DNA of 64,000 nucleotides, taken from Manihot esculenta (lineage: Eukaryota; Streptophyta; Magnoliopsida; Malpighiales; Euphorbiaceae). Position 1 is the stretch's first letter, and each line of letters begins with the position of its first letter. The translations under genes and the position numbers were made by a program. Location: positions 24,540,661-24,604,660 of the forward strand of contig NC_035162.2 of the NCBI RefSeq assembly GCF_001659605.2, given 5' to 3'. Under the pieces are notes generated by a model. The model did no database searches. It saw nothing but the letters and a program-made list of their open reading frames with translations, and was not told the origin of the DNA. This document shows, piece after piece, positions 11,446 to 20,438 of this stretch.

Positions 11446-11781
11446 AAATTTTAAGAAGCAGAAGAAGGAGATCGGGAAGGAGAAGAAGAAGAAGAAGAGG
11501 AAGAAGAAGAAGGAGATCGGAAAAGAGAAGAAGAAGAAGAAAAAGAAGCAGAAGAAGGAGATCGGAAAGCATAAGAAGGAGATCGGGAAGGAGAAGAAGA
11601 AGAAGAGGAGGAAGAGGAAGGAGAGAGAATGTGTATTTTAGTCTTTTTAACTGAAAATCTAACGGGAGGAACTAATGGCATAGTTTTTAAAAATCACAGT
11701 CACTAAATTGAAGATTTTTTAAAACAGAGGGACAAAAGGTTGCATTTCACTAAACCAGAGGGACTAAATTACAGTTTACCC
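11446..11781 (-). repeat. Right TIR arm with purine (GAA)n tract
   Basis: Positions 11,446-11,625 are a GAA/GGAGATCGG minisatellite (AGCAGAAGAAGGAGATCGG recurs about every 60-80 bp). Positions 11,626-11,781 are the outer TIR, complementary to the left end. Confidence 0.8.
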
Positions 11782-12496
11782 TTTAAAATTCAAATTTCAA
11801 ATCTTCAAGAAGTCTTTCTTTTATTGAAGAAGCCAAATCTCAAGAAGATGTACTTACCTCCCAAGAGTTCAAAATTTAAAATTCAAAATTCAGCATTCAA
11901 AATTCAAAATTCAAAAGAAGATTTCACCTCATCAAGGAGATATAGGGCAACACTTTCAACTATAAAAAGACCACATAAGAAGCCGCCCCACACTTCCTCT
12001 CCCATTTGAATCGCACCTCTCCTTCCTCTCCAAGCGTCGATTGGTTCCTTTCTTCTTCTCTTTCTTTTATTTTTGTGTTTTGTTTTAGCTATGAGTGACT
12101 GAAACCTCTTTTTCTAGTTGAAGATTAAGTGAAACTTTAGTTGTTTTATGGATTGAGAGATATGAACATATATTGTTTATCTTTTATTTATCAATATTTA
12201 TGCAATTTCATGCTTAATTCCATTATTGCTTTGTTGTTTAGATCAATAGAGCCCATTGATTCTTGATTGCAAAGTAATAATTTATTAGTTTGGATAGTTT
12301 TAAGTCCGTAATTGTTTAAATTATTCAAACACAAGTAACTTTTGGTGTAAAAACTAAAGAAATTGCATGATCTAGCAATATTAGCATATATTTGGGTAGC
12401 TAGAATTATGTTTCTCTATTTCTTAATGCAATTGACAGTTGTTAGATGTCAAAGGCCTAAAGACGTTCCTTGGCAGTGATTAATTAGATGACGTTC
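11782..12496 (+). repeat. Old LTR of the 12.5-kb family, middle piece
   Basis: Begins with the second TSD copy of the Mutator-like element. It then follows the intact LTR with about 20% visible divergence, for example TTAGCTATGAGTGACTGAAACC for the LTR phrase TCAGCCATGAGTGGCTGAAACC, and the CTAAAGACGTTCCTTGGCAG phrase. It ends ...GATGACGTTC, where the younger element inserted. Confidence 0.8.
12492..12496. repeat. Target-site duplication CGTTC (left)
   Basis: Identical to 18,404-18,408, which abuts the right LTR. Proves the element 12,497-18,403 is one insertion. Confidence 0.93.
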
Positions 12497-14220
12497 TGAT
12501 AGAGCATAATTTAGTCCATTTTATATTAATATTATTAATAAATATTTACATGATTTCTGCTTAATTTAGTGCTTTTAATATTATTTTGCAGAAAATGGTG
12601 TAAAAGGACACTTTGGAGAAAATACCCCTAAAACTGCCTTATTTGGAGCAAAAGAGAGCAAGCCTGCTAAGTTGAAATCAAGTCAAGCTAAATATGGAAA
12701 GTTCTAAATAAGGAAAGTGGCAGAGAAGGAAAGAACATTCAGCCAAAGCCATTTGAAATTCGAATTTCAAATCAGCAAGTTGCCCTTTCCTTATTCAAGA
12801 AGCCATATCTCAAGCTGCCATAATTGAAGAGCCAAAGAAGGAAAGTATTTTGAAATTCAAATCTCCAAGATTCATATTCAGATATTGGATTTCAAGATCC
12901 CACTCATTAAGGAAGCCAAATCTCAAGATCACATGTTTCCCACTTTATGCCATGCACATTCAAGTTTCCATAAAAGGCTCCACCTTCCTCTTTAGTGAAT
13001 GGGCACACTCCAAAAACGTGGGCAGCCTCTTGGACACACCTTGGGCAGTATCTTGAAGATCTTGGACAGCAATTAAAAGACTAAAGAGCCCCCACTTGCA
13101 TGCTCCACGTTTTTGCCTTCACCCATACACAAAGAAGACACATAACTCACCAAGGGCACTTTGGGAAGTCTCCAAAAGACTCATGGATACTAAAAAGGAA
13201 ATAGGCAGCCTCTCAACACCTATTTAAAGGCCTCAAGAACACAAGAAGAGGGACAATTCAACTCTCCAAATTCGGCCAAGCAAGGGCAGCCACACTCCAA
13301 GGGGCTTCTCCCCTCAATTTCGGTTCTTCTTTCTTCTTTTCTTTAATTTTCTGTTTTGGTTCAGCCATGAGTGGCTGAAACCTTCTTTCTAGTTGAAGTT
13401 TGGTTGAAACTAAGGTTGTTTAAAAGGTTGTGAGATCTGAACAGAAACTTTTGTCTTTGATTTTATTCAATATTCATGCAATTATGCTTAATTCCAAGAT
13501 TGCTTTGTTGTTTTGATCAAATTGGCCACTTGATTCTTGATTGCAAAGTTAATTGATTGTTGATTAGGATATTTGTTAGTCCGTAATTGCTGGAAATATT
13601 CTGATCTAAGAACACTTGGTGTAAAAACCAAGAAATTGCATGATCTAACAACATCTCATGCGTTTGAGTAGTTAGGGTTTGGATCTTTCTTGTTCTTCAT
13701 GCAATTGGCAATTGTTTTGATGCCTATGGCCCAAGGACGTTCCTTGGCAATTTGTTGATTAGTAATTGGTTAGAGGACGTTCCCTAATCAATTTGTTCAT
13801 AAGGAAAGACATGGTGGTGAGAAGCGTCTTCCACCCCCATAACCAACCTATTGAATCAATCAAGGTAACCATGTTTCAATGATCAACCCAAACAACCAAA
13901 GTGGATCCATATCTTCAACTAGACCTTTCTCTTATTGATTTCCTCTTTTATTTTTATTACTTGCTGTTTTAATTACTTTCATTAGTTGTTAATCAAATAA
14001 TCTCAAAACCCCCCTTTTTACTTTCCTTGCACTTTACTTTTGTTCTATTTGCAATCACTTGCTTTCACTTGTGCTTTCAATTGGTTTGATTGGTCTTGAT
14101 TAAGATAAATAAATAGGTAATCAATTCTCTGTGGATACGATCCTTCACCACTGTCTACAGTTGTATTTGTAGGTAACCAAGAAGGTTATTTTTGACCGGC
14201 TTCGACAACCGCTCCTGTCA
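12497..14220 (+). repeat. 5' LTR
   Basis: Starts TGATAGAGCATAATTTAG and ends CGCTCCTGTCA (TG...CA). TATA-like TATTTAAAGG at 13,221. Nearly identical to 16,680-18,403. Confidence 0.95.
13221..13230 (+). promoter_or_regulatory. TATA-like box in 5' LTR
   Basis: TATTTAAAGG in a CA-rich context, 3' of the LTR centre. The equivalent in the 3' LTR is at about 17,404. The expected transcription start is about 30 bp downstream; this is inferred. Confidence 0.5.
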
Positions 14221-14225
14221 AAAAT

Positions 14226-14243
14226 TGGCGCCGTTGCCGGGGA
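14226..14243 (+). promoter_or_regulatory. Primer binding site, tRNA-Asp
   Basis: TGGCGCCGTTGCCGGGGA lies 5 nt after the LTR. It is the exact complement of the 3' end of plant tRNA-Asp(GUC) including CCA. The same site type is used by Athila/Tat gypsy elements. Confidence 0.9.
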
Positions 14244-14290
14244 ATTGATTTACTTGTTTGTTTATTTTCTTTCATGACCAGATCTGATTC

Positions 14291-15361
14291 ATGGATAAGG
14301 CTCGACGACTTCAGCAATCTCAACCATATGGAGGATTCTATGAACAGCCAAGACATGATCCCCACCATGGCTCATACAATCCATATTGGGGAGACCCTCA
14401 GAATTATGGCTATGCAAGAGACCAACCAGTTCATGCATATGGAGGATTCTATGAACAGCCAAGACATGATCCCTACCATGACACATACAATCCATATTGG
14501 GAAGACCAACCGAACTATGGCTATGCTGAGGCTAACAACTACCAAGATTATCAAGGATATCAAGCCCAACCAGAACCTTCAAATCCAGATCAACACTTTG
14601 AAAAGATGATGGAAACAATGATGGAAACAATGGTGAACACCATGCAAGGCGTGCGACAAGACCTAGGCCAAATGACCACATCTATGCAAGGCATGCAAGA
14701 GGACATAGGGCAATTGGCCATCTCATTGAATGCAATCATGTTAAAAAGAGAGCAAGAACTTCAAGATATGGAGGATGATGAGGAAAGTTGGCAAGTACAA
14801 GAACAAGCTGCTAAAGAGACACAACCAGAAAATTGTTTGTCCAAACAAACTGATCAAACAGAACCTGTTGATAATTTAGATATCATTGATTGTTTAAGTA
14901 AAAATGTTTTTTATCAAAATGATATGCTAAACAATGATTTTTGCAGGGAAGAGAACCAGAAAGAGCCAGAACTGAAAGACACTAACTGTTGCATCCAACA
15001 GGTGGACTGTGAACACGCACAGAACAAAGGAGAGCCTATCACACCTCTTCAAATCAATCTTGCACAGTCAGAAGGAACTCCAACTGAACCACCTCAGCTT
15101 GGACCGCAGGACAGTCCTGCAGCTCTTCTAGTTGCACCTCTTCAGCTTCCATCGCATGAAACTCCTTTCATTCTTCCATTCCAGATCAATCTTGCACAAG
15201 AAGGAGTACCTGAAATCCTCTCAGGCACGTCCTTTCAGCTTCCAACACAAATCAGTCTTCCACCTCAGTTAGGTCCTATGCAGAAGGAGGAAACTGAAAC
15301 TCCTTTCATCCTTCCAATGCAAACAGTCCATGCCCAGGAGGGACAAATGGTAGTCCAATAG
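14291..15361 (+). CDS. Gag-like protein of the non-autonomous element (356 aa, ends at UAG)
   Basis: ATG at 14,291 (MDKARRLQQ), 70 nt after the LTR. Residues about 12-85 hold two 37-residue in-frame tandem repeats (GGFYEQPRHDP...YNPYW...NYGYA). The DNA copies start at 14,325 and 14,436. The repeats recall the NTYNPGWRNHPN motif in Athila-type gag. Residues about 105-160 (MMETMMETMVNTMQGVRQDL...) form a Met/Gln-rich probable coiled coil. The rest is acidic and then Pro/Gln/Leu-rich, with repeated LPFQINLAQ and PPQLGP phrases. There is no zinc knuckle. It probably coats the RNA or recruits it to a helper gag; this is inferred. The stop is a UAG with an open frame continuing behind it. Confidence 0.75.
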   Translation: MDKARRLQQSQPYGGFYEQPRHDPHHGSYNPYWGDPQNYGYARDQPVHAYGGFYEQPRHDPYHDTYNPYWEDQPNYGYAEANNYQDYQGYQAQPEPSNPDQHFEKMMETMMETMVNTMQGVRQDLGQMTTSMQGMQEDIGQLAISLNAIMLKREQELQDMEDDEESWQVQEQAAKETQPENCLSKQTDQTEPVDNLDIIDCLSKNVFYQNDMLNNDFCREENQKEPELKDTNCCIQQVDCEHAQNKGEPITPLQINLAQSEGTPTEPPQLGPQDSPAALLVAPLQLPSHETPFILPFQINLAQEGVPEILSGTSFQLPTQISLPPQLGPMQKEETETPFILPMQTVHAQEGQMVVQ

Positions 15362-15661
15362 CCCAAACCAAAGGAGCATGCAGATCAATGCCTTCCAAAA
15401 CCTCCGGATAAGGTAGAATTTATTTTGCTTGAACTTGATGCCAAATTGCAGCCACCCATGGAGAAATATCAATTGAAGTTGGAAGTGCTCAAAAATACAA
15501 ACATGAGGGCTAGAGGCACACCTCATTTAAAAGAGGAGAAGCTCATCATGTTACTTCATGAGTACATGGAGAAAGTAGGATGGTTCATGACCAAATCAAA
15601 AGGAGCGCTACACTTTTTGCTCAATGCAGTTGGGACTCTTTTCCCCTCCCCAATTACTTGA
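15362..15661 (+). CDS. In-frame continuation after UAG: Athila pol-like stub
   Basis: The same frame as the gag-like ORF continues for about 99 codons to a stop at 15,659-15,661. It contains KPPDKVEFILLELDAKL and then HLKEEKLIMLLHEYMEKVGW. The second phrase resembles the segment just before reverse transcriptase in Athila-like pol (EEKLL.VL..HK.AIGWT..DIKG). I read the unit as gag plus a short N-terminal pol remnant, with RT to integrase deleted. Related fragments at about 35,404-35,800 keep the same peptide pattern. Whether it is translated depends on UAG readthrough or on this copy having one mutation. Confidence 0.5.
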   Translation, partial: PKPKEHADQCLPKPPDKVEFILLELDAKLQPPMEKYQLKLEVLKNTNMRARGTPHLKEEKLIMLLHEYMEKVGWFMTKSKGALHFLLNAVGTLFPSPIT

Positions 15662-16679
15662 GCCTTGATCAAGAGGATCGCACCATGCACACCACACCCA
15701 GGGAAGTACTCAGTTTCCTTTGTTCTTTTATGTTTCTTATACATTGAGGACAATGCATGATTTAAGTGTGGGGGTGCATATCTCTGAATTTTTACTTTTA
15801 AGTTTATTTTCACTTTAATTTTTTTTTTTTTTAAGTTTATTTTCGCTTTAATCTTTAGTTTGCTTGCATTAGGCAAAAATTTTCCATTTTTGTTATTTTT
15901 ATGCTTTCAATAAAACACACACAACCACAACCTTCTTCTTCCTTTTTGTTTTGCTCTACTCAAACTAATGAACTATGTTAGATGAGTTCTTTCTTGCCAT
16001 GACCTCATTGATGTGATGACTCTTTAAACTTATGTTGAATCACCTGCAGTGAGTTATATTCATGTTTGAGAATTGCCTTTTGAATTGAATCTTTGAGTTT
16101 GCCATGGTGAAAAATATATTGATGACCCTCAATCGATTGAGAAAAATCAAAATTGTGTGAATGAACTTAATGTGACCTGATTTAGCAATTGGTGTTGATT
16201 TGCCCAAATCATTGAGAGAAAGAAAATTCAGCAAAGGCAAAGCCCTCAAAAGCACAAATTCAAAAACTGTTCCAATGGTCAAAAGACTAAGAACAAGGCT
16301 AGTAGCCACTTGGATAGGTGACCAACTGAAAAATATAAACCATGACATCAAAAATAGGTTAGTGACCTTTCCAAGCAAGATCTAAAGTGCAAAAGCCTGA
16401 ATAAAGTACTTCAAGGTAAGGGCAAGTCAATCCAAAAGCTAGAAAAAGTCTTAACAAACTAATGTGCATGTCTCTCTTGAGGAAAACAAATCCTAGCCAT
16501 GGTAAGCAAAGGGAAACAAGGAAAAGAGGTGAGTAATCTTCATGCATATATTCTTCACTGCAATGCTTCAAAATAGGGGTCTAGAGTATGAGCTTAAAAT
16601 AAGGATCTAGAGCAAAGAAAGCTTATTTGACTATGTTTGTTTGCTTGAGGACAAGCAAAAGCTTAAGTGTGGGGGTATT
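15662..16679 (+). other. Non-coding internal 3' region of the LTR element
   Basis: No convincing ORF. A PPT-like phrase (TTTAAGTGTGGGGGTGCAT, 15,761-15,779) preceded by TTGAGGACAATGCATGA nearly duplicates the terminal polypurine region (TTGAGGACAAGCAAAAG at 16,645, then TTAAGTGTGGGGGTATT). Confidence 0.7.
16663..16679 (+). promoter_or_regulatory. Polypurine tract before the 3' LTR
   Basis: TTAAGTGTGGGGGTATT directly abuts the TG of the 3' LTR. This placement and sequence are usual for Athila-like elements. Confidence 0.75.
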
Positions 16680-18403
16680 TGATAGAGCATAATTTAGTCC
16701 ATTTTATATTAATATTATTAATAAATATTTACATGATTTCTGCTTAATTTAGTGCTTTTAATATTATTTTGCAGAAAATGGTGTAAAAGGACACTTTGGA
16801 GAAAATACCCCTAAAACTGCCTTATTTGGAGCAAAAGAGAGCAAGCCTGCTAAGTTGAAATCAAGTCAAGCTAAATATGGAAAGTTCTAAATAAGGAAAG
16901 TGGCAGAGAAGGAAAGAACATTCAGCCAAAGCCATTTGAAATTCGAATTTCAAATCAGCAAGTTGCCCTTTCCTTATTCAAGAAGCCATATCTCAAGCTG
17001 CCATAATTGAAGAGCCAAAGAAGGAAAGTATTTTGAAATTCAAATCTCCAAGATTCATATTCAGATATTGGATTTCAAGATCCCACTCATTAAGGAAGCC
17101 AAATCTCAAGATCACATGTTTCCCACTTTATGCCATGCACATTCAAGTTTCCATAAAAGGCTCCACCTTCCTCTTTAGTGAATGGGCACACTCCAAAAAC
17201 GTGGGCAGCCTCTTGGACACACCTTGGGCAGTATCTTGAAGATCTTGGACAGCAATTAAAAGACTAAAGAGCCCCCACTTGCATGCTCCACGTTTTTGCC
17301 TTCACCCATACACAAAGAAGACACATAACTCACCAAGGGCACTTTGGGAAGTCTCCAAAAGACTCATGGATACTAAAAAGGAAATAGGCAGCCTCTCAAC
17401 ACCTATTTAAAGGCCTCAAGAACACAAGAAGAGGGACAATTCAACTCTCCAAATTCGGCCAAGCAAGGGCAGCCACACTCCAAGGGGCTTCTCGCCTCAA
17501 TTTCGGTTCTTCTTTCTTCTTTTCTTTAATTTTCTGTTTTGGTTCAGCCATGGGTGGCTGAAACCTTCTTTCTAGTTGAAGTTTGGTTGAAACTAAGGTT
17601 GTTTAAAAGGTTGTGAGATCTGAACAGAAACTTTTGTCTTTGATTTTATTCAATATTCATGCAATTATGCTTAATTCCAAGATTGCTTTGTTGTTTTGAT
17701 CAAATTGGCCACTTGATTCTTGATTGCAAAGTTAATTGATTGTTGATTAGGATATTTGTTAGTCCGTAATTGCTGGAAATATTCTGATCTAAGAACACTT
17801 GGTGTAAAAACCAAGAAATTGCATGATCTAACAACATCTCATGCGTTTGAGTAGTTAGGGTTTGGATCTTTCTTGTTCTTCATGCAATTGGCAATTATTT
17901 TGATGCCTATGGCCCAAGGACGTTCCTTGGCAATTTGTTGATTAGTAATTGGTTAGAGGACGTTCCCTAATCAATTTGTTCATAAGGAAAGACATGGTGG
18001 TGAGAAGCGTCTTCCACCCCCATAACCAACCTATTGAATCAATCAAGGTAACCATGTTTCAATGATCAACCCAAACAACCAAAGTGGATCCATATCTTCA
18101 ACTAGACCTTTCTCTTATTGATTTCCTCTTTTATTTTTATTACTTGCTGTTTTAATTACTTTCATTAGTTGTTAATCAAATAATCTCAAAACCCCCCTTT
18201 TTACTTTCCTTGCACTTTACTTTTGTTCTATTTGCAATCACTTGCTTTCACTTGTGCTTTCAATTGGTTTGATTGGTCTTGATTAAGATAAATAAATAGG
18301 TAATCAATTCTCTGTGGATACGATCCTTCACCACTGTCTACAGTTGTATTTGTAGGTAACCAAGAAGGTTATTTTTGACCGGCTTCGACAACCGCTCCTG
18401 TCA
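16680..18403 (+). repeat. 3' LTR
   Basis: Same length as the 5' LTR, with three visible substitutions. Followed by the TSD CGTTC at 18,404-18,408. Confidence 0.95.
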
Positions 18404-18549
18404 CGTTCCCTAATTAATCTATGCTTAAGGAGGGATATGGTGGTAATAAACATCTCCACCTCCATAATTAATTTATTGAATCAAATAAAGGAATCTAAGT
18501 GTTAATGATCAATCCCAACGACTGAAGTGGATCAAATTCTTCAACTAGA
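18404..18549 (+). repeat. Old LTR of the 12.5-kb family, 3' piece (truncated)
   Basis: Resumes the old LTR after the insertion (CCCTAATTAATCTATGCTTAAGGAG...CTTCAACTAGA). It matches the intact LTR region CCCTAATCAATTTGTTCATAAGG...CTTCAACTAGA. Homology stops at about 18,549, and the last ~300 bp of the LTR are missing. Confidence 0.8.
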
Positions 18550-19200
18550 ATTTTTTTTTTTAAAATTTAGTAATGTTATTACTAAATCCGTTAATAATTC
18601 ACATTTATAAATATAACATCACCTCCTCTCCTTTTATCATTCATTCATTTTATTATTTTTCTTTTTTCTATTTTCTTTCCCTTTCTCTTATTTTCTTTCT
18701 TTTTCTATTACTTTTTTCATTTCACTTTCTTATTTCATAATTTTTTCTTCTCATTTATTTTTTCTATTATTTTCCTTTCATCTCTTACATTTTTTTCTCT
18801 AATTCTCTTCCCTCTTGTATTATTTTTTCATTTGTTTCTCATAATTTTTCTTTCACTTTCTCTTTTTTTTTTTCCCATCATTTTCTTCCTTTTCCTCTCA
18901 TTTTCTTCATTTTCTCTATAATTCATTCATATTAGTTTCTCTCATATTATTTTCTTCTATCATTTTCTTTATATGTATATTTTTTCTATTATTTTCTCCT
19001 CATTTATTTTCTTCTATAATCATTTGTTCCATTTTTTTTTCTCTAATCATCTTTTTACTCTATTTTCGTTCTTCATTCTTTTACACAATTTTTTATTTTT
19101 CTATCATTTTCTTTATTTTTCTCTTTTTTCTTTCTTTTTTTATCATTTTCTCTAATTTTATGTCATTTATTTTTCTCTTATTTTCACTTTCTATATATTT
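18550..19200. repeat. Pyrimidine-rich low-complexity tract
   Basis: About 600 bp of degenerate TTTTCT/TTTCATT repeats on the plus strand, almost free of G. It encodes only Phe/Ser/Leu-rich nonsense. Confidence 0.8.
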
Positions 19201-19672
19201 CTAATAATTATTGGACATAAATTAAAAATTTAATAATAATAATAATAATATAATTTTAAATCTTATTAAATTAATAAAAAATAATGTTAATAATAAAATT
19301 TATTATTTAACCGAAATAATAATTATTTTTAAATTATTTAAATTTTTAATAAATCTATTAACGAATTGCAATTCGTTGATAATTTACTAATGGATTTATC
19401 AATGGATTTTACATCTGTTAATAAATTATTTTTCTCTCAATTTATTAACAGATTTTATTTAAAATTCGTTAGCAATAGTTACGGAAATACCGATAGTAAA
19501 ACTATTAGTATTACTAATAGACTTGAAAGTTATTGATAAAAATTTACCAACAAGTTTTTTAAATAAATGATCGTAATCCGTTAATAATCTGTTAATAAAC
19601 GAATTACCAACAGATTTTTATTGGATTACCAATGAAAAAATTTATTAGTAATTCGAAAGTTTCTTGTAGAGA
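19201..19672. mobile_element. CACTA-like element end (degenerate)
   Basis: Rich in short sub-terminal repeats of the TTAACAGATT / AATCCGTTAATAA type in both orientations. It ends TTTCTTGTAGAG at 19,672, the complement of CTCTACAAGAAA, one base from the CACTACAAGAAA terminus of En/Spm elements. The opposite end and the 3-bp TSD were not found, so this is a partial or decayed copy. Confidence 0.4.
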
Positions 19673-20140
19673 ATAAGTATCATGATTTTTTTTTAATTGC
19701 ATTTTAAAATCAATTTGAATTCAGAAAATACATTTTTTTAGTGTGAAAATACAGAGCAAGTATTAATTTTAAATTTATTATCATTATTGTTGGGTTATAT
19801 ATTGTTAATGATGAATTTGAATACTAATTTGGCGCGCGTGGATATATGTTAGTACATTTGTAATTCACATTTAAACTATTTAAAAATAGGAGTAAGGTGA
19901 CCTCATAATTCATTCAGTAAGTATCATAAATTTTTTATTGCATTCTTAAATTAATTTGAATTCAAAAAGTATGTTTTTTGAATGTGAAAATACAGAGTAA
20001 GTATTAATTTTAAAACCTATTATTATTATTATTATTATCAGGCTATTAACCGTTAATGATGAATTTGAATATCAATTTAGCACTCGTAGATATATATTAG
20101 TGCATTTGTAGTTTACACTATCTTATACTAAGATAAAAAG
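19673..20140. repeat. Direct duplication of about 220 bp
   Basis: Two diverged adjacent copies, about 19,673-19,917 and 19,918-20,140. Both contain TAAGTATCAT, TGTGAAAATACAGAG.AAGTATT, GTTAATGATGAATTTGAATA and TTAGT.CATTTGTA in the same order. Non-coding. Confidence 0.8.
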
Positions 20141-20438
20141 TTTAAACTTTAATTCACAAAATACAAAAAAATATGTCCTAGAAATAAATAATAATAATAA
20201 TAATAAAAAGGTTTTTGATCATTAGGAATGCTAAACAGGACAGGCGAGGTCACTGCCCCGTCTCGTTCCATTTCGACTCCGTTTGGCTGGCCTAGAAAAT
20301 TTCTCATTGAGGGGCAAAAAGGGTAGGTTTCCCATACTGACTTTTTTTTAAGTTTCAATATATGTAAAATATAAATTTATTTATAAAAAATAAGTTATAT
20401 GTTAAAAATTAGATATATGCTGATATATATTTTTTAAT
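20141..20438. other. AT-rich spacer with (TAA)n microsatellite
   Basis: A (TAA)n run lies at about 20,185-20,206, followed by a short GC-richer stretch (20,235-20,340) that I cannot assign. Confidence 0.4.

Larger units (their letters stand above)
10553..11781. mobile_element. Mutator-like element with very long TIRs (Pack-MULE-like)
   Basis: 1,229 bp with inverted ends. The left end GGGTAAACTATAATTTAGTC matches the complement of the right end (GGGTAAACTGTAATTTAGTC), with few differences over about 150 bp. Beyond that, both arms continue into complementary (CTT)n and (GAA)n tracts. The flanks carry a 9-bp direct repeat TTTAAAATT at 10,544-10,552 and 11,782-11,790, the TSD size typical of Mutator elements. 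There is no transposase inside, so it is non-autonomous. The unique middle (about 10,975-11,445) carries an exon-like fragment on the minus strand. It sits inside the old LTR and so postdates it. Confidence 0.88.
12497..18403 (+). mobile_element. Intact non-autonomous LTR retrotransposon (Athila-like derivative)
   Basis: 5,907 bp: LTR 12,497-14,220, PBS, one gag-like ORF region, polypurine tract, LTR 16,680-18,403, flanked by CGTTC. The two LTRs are both 1,724 bp, and I see only three substitutions between them (near 13,314/17,494, 13,367/17,550 and 13,697/17,897), so the insertion is very young. There is no protease, reverse transcriptase, RNase H or integrase, so mobilisation needs proteins in trans. 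The tRNA-Asp PBS, the AAGTGTGGGGGT end signal and the YNPYW-type gag repeats point to Athila-like gypsy elements as relatives and probable helpers. That is inference. Confidence 0.93.

Noticed and set aside
10653..11681. Long poly-Ser/Phe/Leu and poly-Lys/Arg/Glu reading frames on both strands
   Set aside because: They are translations of CTT/GAA microsatellite arms of a transposon. Only the short captured exon part has normal composition.
12850..13056. 68-codon frame repeated at 17,033
   Set aside because: Present only because the LTR is duplicated. It lies upstream of the TATA-like box and has no protein-like features.
14226..14243. Sequence matching the 3' end of tRNA-Asp (and tRNA-iMet at 43,046)
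   Set aside because: Only the 13-18-nt complements are present, right after LTRs, so these are primer binding sites and not tRNA genes.
18973..19155. 60-codon Phe-rich frame
   Set aside because: Low-complexity pyrimidine tract.
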